Part shown: piece by piece, positions 20,966 through 32,000 of the stretch
Numbering within the stretch: position 1 is the first letter of the stretch
Layout of the letters: every line of letters begins with the position of its first letter
NCBI RefSeq assembly: GCF_026213295.1
Contig: NC_079427.1
Location: forward strand, 36,424,239-36,488,238
DNA length: 64,000 nt
Source: Gadus chalcogrammus
Lineage: Eukaryota; Chordata; Actinopteri; Gadiformes; Gadidae
Direction of reading: 5' to 3'
Notes under the pieces: generated by a model
Seen by the model: the letters and a program-made list of their open reading frames with translations, nothing else
The model's database searches: none
What the model was told of the DNA's origin: nothing
Made by a program: the position numbers and the translations under genes

Positions 20966-22504
20966 TTTTTTTTTTTTTCCAAAACAGTTTTTGAGATAGG
21001 AAGGTCCTACGCCCTGAAATTTTAATACCTTATTCTAGGGGGCCTTCCTGCCCGAAACTTGGCCCGGTCAGACCCCGAGGGCAGGCCCCCCCCTTCCTGC
21101 CCTCGGGGTCCGACCGGGCCAAGTTTCGGTGCGGAGGTCCCAGTTAGGCCCTAGAATAAGGTATTAAAATTTCAGGGCGTAGGACCTTCCTATCTCAAAA
21201 ACTGTTTTTCCACCACATTCTGAACCATTAGGTCTTGCAGGCTACACTTCTGAGGGGCTTTGTCCAAATGACACTCCATTTGGGAAAACTTTTTTTCTCT
21301 AAGGGCTAGAACTCCAAATCTCGGATATGTCGTTCATGGGGCCCCGGGAAATGTGTGTAAACATTTTAGCATCCCTAGCTATCTCGAAAAGGTCGGCAAA
21401 GGGGCGTGACCTCCAACAGTACAGTAAATGTACATAAGACAGATGTTAGTTTCTAGTCCCCATTTTTTGTGGGATGGAGGTGTACATTTGTGGCTAAAGG
21501 TGTGTAGACACAGCTGGCCTGTGGCCACATTCTTGAAGTCGGGGGTCAAAAGGTCAAAAGGAGCCGGCACCACGCCGCTTATGAGATAACAAAAAGTTAA
21601 TGTGTGTTTCTCTCATAACTTTTTGTCATTATTAAAGAGAGGCCTGATTCTCAGATATGCATGTTGGATGGCTAGGGTGTAGGTCTGGGAAGAACTTCAG
21701 GCCAAAATCTTGCAAGCGAGCCGCTGGGTGAGTTGCAACGAGATGGAGCACTTGCTGAGTCATTTCCTGTAGTGCTGGAGCCACAGGTTGAAGCGTATGC
21801 GTCCTTTGAGACCCTCTTTGATATATAAGAGACCCTATACATATACAGCTTACTTAAATGTTGTCGACTCAGTCACCTATTGCATCACTTCCTTTAAGGC
21901 TTCGGCCTCCTAATTGATCATTGTAGGCTATAATTGAATGCCCTCTTTCATATATATATGATACCTCCACCACTGGGACGTGGCAACAATTCTCCAAATC
22001 CATATGGGGAGGGGGGGGATGCTTGTGGACAGTAGGGGTTTACCCTAGACATAAATAGGAAGTAAAATCAGGAGAAGGAATGACCTCTCACCAATATTTA
22101 TTTAATAAATTGTTTCAAATAACCCTCCCTCGTTAAATCAATGAGCTTGGTGTTTTGCTTTCAAAAATTAGTTATAGAAAAAGTCTAAACTGCAGAAAAT
22201 AAACACATCCAAGCTGCCTTTTAAGGATACCTTGGAATATCTGTCTATTTTTCAACCATCGGACCCTAGTTTACGACAAAAACAACCCAATTGACGGCAG
22301 CTCCTTTGCCGCGTGAGCCACGAGTATTAGAGGGGGCGGTCGATAGCAACCACCATAGCAACCATGACGGTCAAGTGACTGGATTCAGCCCTGTTGAAAA
22401 AAATTGAATAGCCTACCTCCCTACACACTCAGTAGTAGATTAATGATATTTAAATTATTATGACCATGAAGTCTTCATTGGCATGGGTTTACATTTCGTT
22501 GTGT
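20966..22504. other. Foldback spacer, non-coding
   Basis: The spacer between the arms shows no convincing gene. It contains a perfect-looking ~115 bp inverted repeat (20981-21209), ATATAT-rich tracts near 21820-21960 and unassigned sequence. The only open frames are below 70 codons, with no motif. Confidence 0.6.
20981..21209. repeat. Inverted repeat (hairpin) in foldback spacer
   Basis: AAAACAGTTTTTGAGATAGG at 20981 is mirrored by its reverse complement ending about 21209, and the arms continue inward through GCCCTGAAATTTTAATACC and GGCCCGGTC. The centre is the C-run around 21085-21095. One segment of the arms differs (TTCCTGCCCGAAAC against ACCTCCGCACCGAAAC). Confidence 0.9.
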
Positions 22505-23037
22505 AGCATGGAAAAATCGGAGAAACACTCCCATTCAGAATGCATTGGTTTACACTTCGTTCTTTGGAGCACGGTTATTTTTATTTATTTATTTATTTTC
22601 CGTTTTTGAGGAGTTGAGGATTTTTCTGCAATAATCCAAAATCCAATGGAAAACCCGTTGGCTTTTTGTCAAGGGAACCGAGGGCGACGCTCACTTCCGG
22701 GTTTGCCAACATACGTCATCCCTCTCCACCACTTTATACTGTAAAAACACATGTTCAAGATGAATGATAATGCATTAATTTATTCTTTATTCTGCCATAG
22801 TAACACGGTAAATAAATGGCAAAAATAGGCTGAGAACGAATTCGTATTTACGATATTGTAGCGACCCTGGGACAGTTAAATAGTTTGTGTGTTATGTGTT
22901 GCATTGTATTTCGTTGTCCGTTATGGCAGTTGTTCTGTGTGCATGTATTGGAATGTTCTTCTTGTCAATCAGTGTGGGGGCGAATCATTAGGTCAGCTGG
23001 GGGAGCTACACAACAAACAGCTTGTTTGTTGTGGCTG

Positions 23038-23315
23038 CGCGCACGGACGCTGCGGCTCGGAGCTCTCTACCCCAGTGCTTTTTTTTATTATTATTATTAT
23101 TGTTGAATGTGTGGCTTTTGTGTGTGTGAAATAACATGTGTGAGTGGGTTAAGACTTGCATACACCTGTGCAGAGTTGATGAACATTATATTTGCGTGAA
23201 ATCGACATTACACCGGACTTTTTCTCTATTTACTATTTTGTATCTTTTTAGTATTTTGGTAGTCATGGCGATGGCGGAGCGCACGGACGCTGCGGCTCGG
23301 AGCTCTCTACCTCAG
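23038..23315 (+). repeat. Duplicated 5' segment of the Rex1-like LINE
   Basis: GCGCACGGACGCTGCGGCTC and the bases after it, ending CTCTCTACC, occur at about 23038-23074 and again at 23278-23315. The second copy is inside the start of the coding region. The ~240 bp between them includes a T-rich ATT repeat and a repeated GTTGATGAACAT-type segment. The upstream copy may be part of a duplicated promoter or of an insertion-time rearrangement. Confidence 0.8.
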
Positions 23316-24119
23316 TGTTTTACATATACCAGTGCAGATTTGATGAACATCGGATTTGCGTGTCAAATCGACAATAAACCGGATTTTCAGCAGTCTCACC
23401 TCATACCGCCAGACATAGCCAGACCACCGTGCTCTGCCTGGACTGTTGTCGGGCCTGGGAGGCGACGCAGACGGCGTAGGGAACGGAAGCAGAAACGGGG
23501 ATGTAGAGCGGGTCTACTAGTTAGGCTGAGGAAACAGCCCTTGAGACCGGCTCTGCCGAGCATCTTCTTGAGCAACGCCAGATCCATGGTCAACAAAATA
23601 GACGAATTGGAGTTATTGATGGCGGAGAATCGGCACACTCGGGACTGTTGCGTGACGATAATCACGGAAACTTGGCTTCACTCTTTCGTTCCGGACGCAG
23701 CAGTACAGCTGACTAGTCGCACCATGCACCGCTTTGACAGAACCAGCAGCTCTCTTAAGAAAAAGGGAGGAGGTTTGTGTATTTACATTCATCAAGGCTG
23801 GTGTATGGACAGCAGAGTTATAAACACCCACTGCTCTCCTGAACTGGAGACAATGACTGTTCTGTGCAGACCGTTTTATCTTCCAAGAGAACTAACAGTG
23901 GTACTAGTTACTGCTGTATATGTCCCCCCGGATGCCAACGTCAGCACGGCTGTCTCCCAGCTCCACGAATTGATAAGCAGACAACAGAAGGCTCATCCTG
24001 AGGGAGCTTTTATTGTTGCTGGGGATTTTAATCAGGCCTGTCTAAAGAGTGTGCTTCCCAAGTTTGTGCAGTATGTCCAGGGTCCCACCAGAGGTAAAAA
24101 CACATTAGATCGGCTTTAG
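23265..24119 (+). pseudogene. Rex1-like ORF, N-terminal and endonuclease part
   Basis: From ATG 23265 (MAMAERTDAAARSSLP) the frame runs through a basic segment (RRRRRRRERKQKRG) into an AP-endonuclease: SIFLSNARSMVNKIDELE (Asn motif), IITETWLHS (catalytic Glu), GGGLCIYIHQGW, VTAVYVPPDAN and IVAGDFNQA (catalytic Asp/Asn). It stops at TAG 24117-24119 after NTLDRL. The same frame continues with SNLKKAYRTIPLPHLGRSDHISLL, so the stop is a single mutation and the catalytic SDH lies just beyond it. The open frame extends upstream to 23136, but ATG 23265 fits the family better. Without read-through no complete polyprotein is made. Confidence 0.85.
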
Positions 24120-26165
24120 TCAAATCTTAAGAAAGCATACAGGACAATACCCCTCCCCCACCTGGGCAGGTCGGATCATATTTCCCTGCTCAGTGTCCCA
24201 GCTTACATACCCCTCAGGAGGAGAATAAAACCAGCCAAAAGAATTGTACAAATCTGGCCCGAGGGAGCACTCAGCCAGCTACAGGACTGCTTTTTCCACA
24301 CCGAATGGGCTGTTTTTGATCAACTGGAGCTAAATGACCGCACTGAGTCTGTTTTGTTTTATATTAAGACCTGCACGGACAATGTTACAGTGAACAAACA
24401 AATCACAGTTTTCAATAATCTGAAACCATGGATGACAGCTGAGGTGAGGACACTGCTGAAAGCCCGAGACTTAGCCTTCAAGGCTGGCGACCAGGACCAG
24501 TACAGGATGGCAAGAGCAAACCTGAGGAGAGGGATCAAAGCAGCCAAAGTGGACTACAAGAGGAAGGTGGAGAACCATCTGGCTGACAACAACCCGAGGA
24601 AAGTGTGGCAGGGTCTACAACACCTGACGAACTACAAGGGCACCCCTTCGGATGCAGTAACTGCCAACACTTCGCTGGTGGAAGAACTGAATAACTTTTT
24701 CACCCGTTTTGAAGTTCAAAAACCCCACCTTGCTCCTGCTCCTCCTCCTCCTCTGTCCTCCCAGCCCCTGAGCACCCACCAGCTTGAGCTGCAGGAACAT
24801 CAGGTGAGAAGAGTCCTGAAGGCCGTAAACCCACACAAGGCAGCAGGACCAGACGGAGTACTGGGAAAAGTACTGAAGGCCTGCGCGGACCAACTGTCAG
24901 GGGTCCTAACAAGGATATTCAACTCCTCTCTGGAACAGGCTATGGTCCCACCCTGCCTCAAAGCAGCCACCATTGTCCCAGTTCCAAAGAAATCCACCAT
25001 AGGCAGCCTAAATGACTATAGACCAGTGGCACTAACATCTGTCGTCATGAAGTGCTTCGAGAAGCTCGTCCTCCCCCACCTTAAGTCCTGCATCCCTCAA
25101 AACTTTGACCAGCATCAGTTTGCTTATAAAGCAAACAGGTCGACAGCTGATGCAATCGCCACTGTCCACCACACTGCAGCAAGTCACCTGGAAAAACAGG
25201 GGAATTATGTCAGGATGCTTTTTGTTGACTTTAGTTCGGCGTTTAACACAATCTTGCCGAACATTCTCATCAGGAAGCTGACTGACCTGGATTTCCCTGC
25301 CCCAACCTGTAAATGGATTTACAGCTTCCTGACGGACCGTCCACAGACAGTGAGGATGGGGACACAAACATCTTCCACCCTGACACTCAGCACGGGCTCC
25401 CCTCAGGGCTGTGTGCTGAGCCCCTTCCTGTATTCTCTTTACACGCATGACTGCGTCCCCGCCCATCACTCCAATGTCATCGTCAAATTTGCGGATGACA
25501 CTACAGTGATGGGTCTCATCTCCAACGGTGACGAGACAGCATACAGGGAGGAAGTCCAGAGGCTCACAGCCTGGTGTTCAGCTAATAACCTTTTGCTGAA
25601 CGCCAGCAAAACCAAGGAGATGATATTTGACTGGAGCGCAACGAGAGGTGACCTCACCCCACTCCAGATAGACGGGGTCTGCGTGGAGAAGGTCTCCTCC
25701 TTCAAGTTTCTGGGGATGCAGGTCAGTAAGGACCTAACCTGGCACACCAACACGGTTGCGGTGGTCGGAAAAGCTCAGCAGAGGCTATTTTTTCTAAGAC
25801 TGCTGAGGAAATGCCAGGTGGGGACAAAGCTGCTGCAGACCTTTTACCACTCTGCTGTTGAAAGTGTACTGGTGTATGGCATTACGGTGTGGTACGCAAA
25901 CTGCACAGCCAAAGACAGGAAAACCCTGCAGGGGGTTATTAAGACGGCAGGAAAAATCCTCGGCTGCCCCCTGCCCTCCCTGGAGAACATTGCCACCTCC
26001 CGGGGGCTGAATAGGGCAAAAAGAATTATGAGTGACCCATCACACCCCGGCCATGGCTTCTTCCAACTCCTCCCTTCGGGTAGGAGATACAGGTCCCTTG
26101 GGAGCCGGACAAACAGGCTGAGGAATACCTTCTACCCCTGGGCAATTCGTCTACTTAACGCCTGA
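24120..26165 (+). pseudogene. Rex1-like ORF, reverse transcriptase part
   Basis: This is the continuation of the frame after the nonsense codon; the first Met is at about 24354. It includes the end of the endonuclease (GRSDHISLL), a linker (KPWMTAEVRTLLKARDLAFKAGD), and RT motifs: GPDGVLGKVLKACADQL, YRPVALTSVVMKCFEK, VDFSSAFNT (motif A Asp), GSPQGCVLSPFLYSLYT (motif B) and KFADDTTVM with FADD at 25488-25499. The thumb and C-terminal region (VSSFKFLGMQVSKDLTW, LPSGRRYRSLGSRTNRLRNTFYPWAIRLLNA) ends at 26165. All RT catalytic residues are present and no further break is seen. Length and order fit CR1/jockey-group Rex1. Confidence 0.88.
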
Positions 26166-28057
26166 CCCCCCCCCCAATGGACATGTGAAATCCTCTACCA
26201 TATTTATTTATTTAAAAAAAAGACACTTATATGTTGACTGCATATTTATATTTATTGTGCCTATTGCTGTTGTTTGTGTTTGTATTTTTGCACAGTTTTA
26301 TTTTGCACTATGGGTAGTGAGCACCACCCCCAATTTCATTGTACAAGTTTGCACAATGACAATAAAGTATGAATCTGAATCTGGGAGGGCCTTGGAAGAA
26401 CACGAGGGTGGGGGCCTGCACATGAGTGAGACCGTGTTGGGGGTTGCCGGGGTAACCGGGGTTTGTTTTGGGTGGGATTTCTGCCGTTGGTTACGGGTTT
26501 CAGTGACCTGGTTTTGGTTCATTGAAAGTTCCTTCAATTACTAATGACTCGACATCGTTATGTCACCGGCGAGGTCATTACAATATGTTCAATAAAACGT
26601 AATCACGGACAAAATACGTTTTTTAGACAAATTCGGCATAATTGAGAATGCCGAATAGTTCTCTGGGAACGTAATTTTGATGAGAAAGGGTTGCGTCAGA
26701 AACTGAAGCCACTCCGAGCGCGTCGATTTCTGACGAACGGTCAGTGACTTTTGCTTCAGTTTCTGACGCTAAAGGGTACCCTTGCGCTGCTTTTTTCGAC
26801 GCATGGGGTTTTCAGCAGCCATCGGGTCCCCCGTCAAAGGGTTATTGTAACTAGTTGAAAACCCCATGCGTCTAAAAAAGCAGCGCAAGGGTACCCTTTT
26901 GCGTCAGAAACTGAAGCAAAAGTCACTGACCGTTCGTCAGAAATCGACGCGCTCGGAATGAGAATGTGCATCAGCCCTTCCTCCTCCGCCTCTTCTATTC
27001 TTCTTATTATTATCCTTCTTATTATTATCCTTCTTATTATTATCCTTCTTATTATAATCCTCCTTCTTCTTATTCTTCTTCTTCTTCTTCTCCTTCTCCT
27101 CCTTCTCTTCCTCCTCTGTGATAGTGTGTGAACTGGTTGATATGAGTGTGTCTCAGGGCCAAATGGTGAGACTTGGCAGCTCTGTCAGTTGTGAAACAAA
27201 ACGGACGGACGTGGTCTCTATAGCAACGACCTCAGCTACCCAACACTGATCAAAAAAACGATTGTTTCTCTCAATCAAAGCACCAAACAGGACAACTGAT
27301 GCCCAGAGCCTTAACCCATACATGTTGTGTAATTAACAAGGACACGTTGGTGTAGTTGTGTTGAGGAATGTCACAGATGTCACTGTAAAATCGCCGTTAT
27401 TGTGCAGCCATCGGCTCTTCCGTTAGCCAATGGGATGAATGCTTATAGCTTCATATATTGCCGTGGAGGGATTACATTGTAATGAGTGGAAAAACCCCTG
27501 CGTCGAAAAAAGAAGCACAAGGTCCTCCGTTAGCCAATGGGATGAATGCTCATAGCGTCTCTATGTGCAGCCATCGGCTCTTCCGTTAGCCAATGGAATG
27601 AATGCTCATAGCTTCATATATTGCCGTGGAGGGATTACATTGCAATGAGTGGAAAACCCCCTGCTATCGAAAAAAGAAGCGCAAGGTCCTCCGTTAGCCA
27701 ATGGGATATGAACGCTCATAGCGTCTCTATGTGCAGCCATCGGGTCCCCCGTCAAAGGGTTACATTGTAACTAGTTGAAAACCCCATGCGTCTAAAAAAG
27801 CAGCGCAAGGGTACCCTTTTGCGTCAGAAACTGAAGCAAAAGTCACTGACCGTTCGTCAGAAATCGACGCGCTCGGAGTGAGAATGTGTTGTGCAGGAAG
27901 GAGCAAGTGTGTTGCACAATTGCAACTAAGGTGCAAAGCAGCGCTTTTGTTTAAGGTATGGTTACATATGTTGTAGGTATTGTAACAAAAAGTTCAAGTT
28001 GTGTTACTTTGGTCTAAGCATTTGTCTATAGTATTCAAGAAATTGGCAAAAACTGTA

Positions 28058-28519
28058 AACACTGGTGTGATACATTTAAAAAACTACCATCAAAATACTG
28101 TTTCTATATGTTTTGGCTTCATGTTACATATTCACATGTATAAAAAATGTGTAGAATTAGTTTCCTTTTTTAAAAGGAAAAAAAAGTTAACCAAGCAAAT
28201 ATTTATTTGTTGATGAAATACAGTAAAATGTTCAGCTGAGTGAAGAAAAAAAAGAAAAGAAGAATATAAACTGTGGTGAAATAGATCTACATGTAAATCA
28301 GTCTGCATCCCGACTCCAATCCTGATCAGGCCAGAGGACCATCTACAACACAGTAGAGCTCACCTAAGGCCTCTTTTATGCTCTGACACATGATTGAAGT
28401 GTTTTGCCAGTTGAGTTTGAATAGGTGAGAAGTGAGTGAGACTAATTGGTAATTAGGTGTGGCATTTCCAAGGCCATTGTTTTCCAGGTGAACCAAGTGT
28501 GCTAGATAATGCGATTAGT
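28058..28519. other. Unassigned sequence between mariner-like and hAT elements
   Basis: No gene is seen. The stretch contains CCAGGTGAACCAAGTGTGCT, a motif I associate with fish dispersed repeats, and provides the GCTTAGAG target of the next hAT. Confidence 0.4.
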
Positions 28520-28730
28520 GCTTAGAGCAGGGGTTTTCAAAGTGTGAGAGAGTGAGCCCCCCCTCAGAGAAAAAAATTCAGCTGAGCCCCCCCCCCCCAA
28601 TTTCTTTTTCTAAATACCTGTGTTTTGAAAGCTATTTTAATTATTTTACACATTTCAAACATCTCCGATCATAATTTTAAAACATTTGGAACATATTTTT
28701 GAAACATTTGAAACAAATTCTTTAACATAT

Positions 28731-28912
28731 TGTAGCGACCCTGGGACAATTAAATAGTTTGTGTGTTATGTGTTGCATTGTATTTCGTTGTCCGTTATGC
28801 CAGTTGTTCTATGTGCATGTATTGTAATGTTCTTATTGTCAATCAGGGTGGGGGCCTGCACGCGAGTGAGACCGTGTTGCCGGGGTAACCGGGGTTTGTT
28901 TGTGGGTCGGTT
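28731..28912 (+). repeat. Truncated 5' LTR of the plus-strand gypsy copy
   Basis: This begins TGTAGCGACCCTGGGACAAT and stays aligned to the intact LTR until GGTCGGTTTTCTG. It then jumps to the gag sequence AGCTCACTGAACTCG. The last ~115 LTR bases are missing. Confidence 0.9.
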
Positions 28913-29080
28913 TTCTGAGCTCACTGAACTCGTCCGCGCTGTCTCTATGCAGGCGGACCGCCGCCCCCCGTCTCGTCGAGAGCAGAGGGTTTGCTGGGGC
29001 TGCGGGCAGCCTGGCCACCTTGTCAGAGAGTGCCCTACAACAGTGAGAGCCCAGGGAAACGGGTCAGGGTCCGCGTAATT
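28913..29080 (+). pseudogene. Gag C-terminal fragment with zinc knuckle
   Basis: Only the end of Gag remains: ELTELVRAVSMQADRR, then CWGCGQPGHLVREC, a CCHC zinc knuckle (CX2CX4HX4C) that binds genomic RNA in the particle. It ends ...AQGNGSGSA with a stop, as in the intact copy, and keeps the GGGAAAC heptamer before the stop. The reading frame upstream enters the truncated LTR, so no natural start exists. Confidence 0.85.
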
Positions 29081-32000
29081 GGGGAGACGCGAGGCCCTGC
29101 CCCCTTACCCCCGCCGTCGTCGTCTGGAGGAGCCCATCATCACAGCCGGGGGGGCGGGGCTCCACCCCCCCCAGAAGCAGACGACAACATCCTGGAGCCT
29201 GTTGTCGTGGTGGGGCGGACCTGGGCGGGGGACTTTTGTCATGTTCCTGTCACTGTTGAGGGGGTGGCCTGTTTGGCTTTAGTCGATACGGGGTCTACTG
29301 TGACCCTGGTGAGGCCAGACATTTTGCCGACCTGGACGGTACTTCAACCTACAACCGTGCAGCTCCGCACAGTCACGGGGGAGAGGGCTCCCATGAAAGG
29401 GAAGGGGTTGTTGTCCATCTGCGTAGGGGGAAAGACTGTCCTCCACCCAGTGTGGGTAGCCGCTGTGCAGGACCCCTGTATCCTAGGGTTGGACTTCCTG
29501 CGGTGCACTGGCTGCCAGCTGGACCTTGAGAGGGGGGCGATTGGCTTCCAAGGAGGGCCCACAGTCTATATGGCCCCGCCAAACACCTCCTACATCCGGC
29601 CCCCACCGACAACAGCTCAGATGGAACAGTCACACGTCACCGGCCCCCTTCACCCCCTTGCAAAGACCTTCCAACCACCCTGTCTTCCTGATCCCTGTCC
29701 ATTGTCTCAGTCCTCCTCCTGCAACCCTTCCCCCTCCCTCCCATCCCCTTGTGTCAATGTTTCGGCTCCTACAGACTACTCCCTTGCCACCCCAGCACCC
29801 CACCCCATGAGCCTGGGCCCCTTCCCCTGCCCTGCCCAGCTTCCTCAGACAGGTGAGGAGACTGTGCTGTCGACTGTGCGGGCAATTTGGCAGGGGCACT
29901 GTGATGGACTAGACCCTCAACAGCAGGAGCAGCTGTGGCTACTACTGGCAGCATGAGATCGACACTGGGGATGCCAGGCCCATCAGAATGCGCCCGCGTC
30001 GCCTGCCCTTGGCCCGCCAGGAGGCTGCGGACCAGGCGCTGTGGGAGATGCAGCAGGCAGGCCTCATAGAGCCCTCAGATAGTCCCTGGTGATGGTGCCT
30101 AAGAAGGGGGGTAAGTGGAGATTCTGTGTCGACTACAGGCCACTTAACGCAGTGACGAAGAAGGACTCCTACCCCATCCCGCGCATTGATGAGGCCTTAG
30201 ATGTCGTAGCTGGGTCGTCCTGGTTCTCCTCACTCATCTCCGCTCTGGCTACTTCCAGTGCCCTCTCGCCCCTGACGCCAGACCCAAGACTGCATTCTGC
30301 ACTAGCAGAGGACTGTGGCAGTTTCGGGTCCTCCCTTTCGGCCTCTGCAATGCACCTGCGACCTTCGAGAGGCTGATGGACAGAGTGCTCGCCGGCATCC
30401 CCCGGCAGCAGTGTATCGTCTACCTGGATGATATACTGGCACACGGGGGCTCCTTCGAGACAGCACTTGCCTCGCTGCGTCAGGTTCTGGAGAGAGTAGC
30501 TGCGGCGGGCTTGAAGCTCCATCCTGATAAGTGCCATTTCCTGAGGAGAGAGGTAACTTTCCTTGGGCACAGGGTGGGGGAAGAAGGCATTAGCACCATG
30601 GAGGACAAAGTGCAAGCTGTCCAGGACTGGCCCACCCCCACTGACACCAGACAGCTGAAAAGCTTCCTCGGACTGGCGTCTTACTACAGACGCTTTGTGA
30701 GGGGCTTCTCCTGTGTGGCCGCTCCCCTGTTCCGCCTGCTACAGAAGGACAGGGAGTTTGTGTGGGCAGAGGATTGCAGGTCTGCTTTCGAGACACTCAA
30801 GGGAGCTCTCACCAAAGCCCCGGTGCTCTCCCCTCCTGACCCTGCCCTGCCCTTCATCCTGGACATGGACGCTAGTAACGTTGGCAATGGCGCCGTGCTG
30901 GCACCGGAGGGGCCGGAAGGGGAGCGGGTGGTGGCGTATTACAGCAGGACATTTAACAAAGCTGAACGCCGCTACTGCGTCACTCGCCGCGAGCTGCTGG
31001 CCATCGTTAGAGCTGTACGCCACTTCAAATATTACCTCTGTGGCCGGCACTTCACTGTAAGGACCGACCACTCCGCGCTCCAGTGGCTCATGTCTTTCAA
31101 GGAGCCAGAAGGGCAGGTCGCACGGTGGATCGAGGAGCTGCAGTCCTAAAGCTTCAGTGTGGTGCACAGGGCAGGGGTACGCCATGCTAATGCAGACGCC
31201 CTCTCCCGACGCCCCTGCAGTCAGGATGGCTGCCGCAACTGTGAAAGGAGGGAGAGCCGTGAGAAGGAGCTGTGCAGCCAGGAGGAGGGATGTTCTGCGG
31301 TGGAGGTGGCGTCCCCAGTCTGCTGTGAGCTCCGGGAGGTCGACACCGCAGGATGGAGACGGCAGCAGGAGGAGGACGCAGACCTTCGACCAGTGCTCCA
31401 GTGGTTGGATCAACAGCGGCGGCTCCCATGGGAAGAAGTGGCCGTTCTCTCCCTGGTCAACAAGGGACTGTGGGCTAAGTTCGAGTTCCTGCGACTGTGG
31501 GATGGCGTGCTTCAGCGGGCCTGGAAGGAACCCGCCACCGGAGAGGTGAGGTGGCAGGTGGTGGTGCCTCACTCTCTGTGTGGGGAAGTGCTTCAAGCAG
31601 TCCATGGTGCCGTGGGCTCAGGGCACTTTGGGGTGACAAAGACCCTGCGTCGCCTCCGCCTTGGCTTCTACTGGGGGCAGCACAAGAGGGACGTCGAGGA
31701 CTTCTGTCGCCGCTGTGATGGCTGCACAGCCCGCAAAGGCCCCACGGAAAGGTCCCATGCCCAGCTACAGCAGTTCCCTGTGGGGTTCCCTATGGAGAGG
31801 GTTGGGGTGGATGTGGTGGGCCCGCTACCCTGCACAGAGAGGGGGAACAAGTATGTCCTCACGGCCATGGACTATTTTACCAAGTGGCCGGAGGCGTACG
31901 CTCTGCCTGACCAGGGGGCGGAGACCATAGCGGACGCTTTGGTCGGGGGGATGATTAGCCGTTTTGGGGCAGCGGAGTCCATCCACAGTGACCAGGGGAG

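Larger units (their letters stand above)
23006..26382 (+). mobile_element. Rex1-like LINE, nearly complete
   Basis: The element lies in the right-arm LTR with GGGAG on both sides (23001-23005 and 26383-26387). Comparison with the uninterrupted left-arm LTR confirms the empty site. It has a 5' leader with a duplicated segment, one long coding region and a 217-base 3' UTR ending AATAAAGTATGAATCTGAAT. Rex1 is suggested by FSSAFNT in RT motif A and KAQQRLFFLRLLRK downstream, the segments targeted by the published Rex1 PCR primers as I remember them. One nonsense codon breaks the coding region. Confidence 0.85.
22857..26582 (+). mobile_element. Solo gypsy LTR in the right arm, split by LINE
   Basis: The LTR begins TGTAGCGACCCTGGGACAGT at 22857 and resumes after the LINE with GGGCCTTGGAAGAACACG, ending GGTCATTACA at 26582. 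It is the mirrored partner of the LTR at 20270-20613, including the same extra stretch and ATAT flanks. The pair was therefore made by duplication of the arm rather than by two insertions. Confidence 0.85.
18925..27891. mobile_element. 9 kb foldback element with ~2 kb inverted arms
   Basis: The ends read CAACACATTCTCACTCCGAG at 18925 and its reverse complement ending at 27891, apparently perfect. TGCAGGA lies outside both ends (18918-18924 and 27892-27898), a 7-bp candidate TSD. The left arm is 18925-20965. The right arm is 22505-27891, or about 2.0 kb once the inserted LINE is removed. Between them is a 1.54 kb spacer (20966-22504). I see no transposase anywhere inside except the LINE's own proteins. 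Long arms made of internal repeats are the pattern of foldback elements. A 7-bp TSD would recall Galileo-type P elements, but no homology shows that. Confidence 0.8.
22505..27891 (-). repeat. Foldback right arm, interrupted by Rex1-like LINE
   Basis: This is the reverse complement of the left arm, in the same order: spacer-side end, LTR (22857-26582, split), CATTGGCTAACGGA-type units and the terminal segment. The match looks very close except for the AAG block and the LINE insertion at 23006-26382. Close identity implies recent duplication or ongoing gene conversion. Confidence 0.85.
18215..28055. mobile_element. Mariner/Tc1-like non-autonomous element, split by foldback insertion
   Basis: The left end CAGTTTTTCCCAATT at 18215 matches the reverse complement of the right end AATTGGCAAAAACTG at 28055, with one or two changes. 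TA lies outside both ends (18213-18214 and 28056-28057). TA targets and short TIRs point to the Tc1/mariner superfamily. Without the inserted foldback the element would be about 870 bp, with no transposase frame. Several ACTGTAAACAC-type motifs lie inside. Superfamily by TSD and TIR only. Confidence 0.65.

Noticed and set aside
23136..23264. Upstream extension of the Rex1-like frame (MCEWVKTC...)
   Set aside because: Lies in the leader; the Met at 23265 fits the family start better.
30739..31605. 288-codon frame antisense to gypsy pol (also at 39725-40591)
   Set aside because: Same shadow frame in both gypsy copies; follows from codon bias of pol, no family motif.
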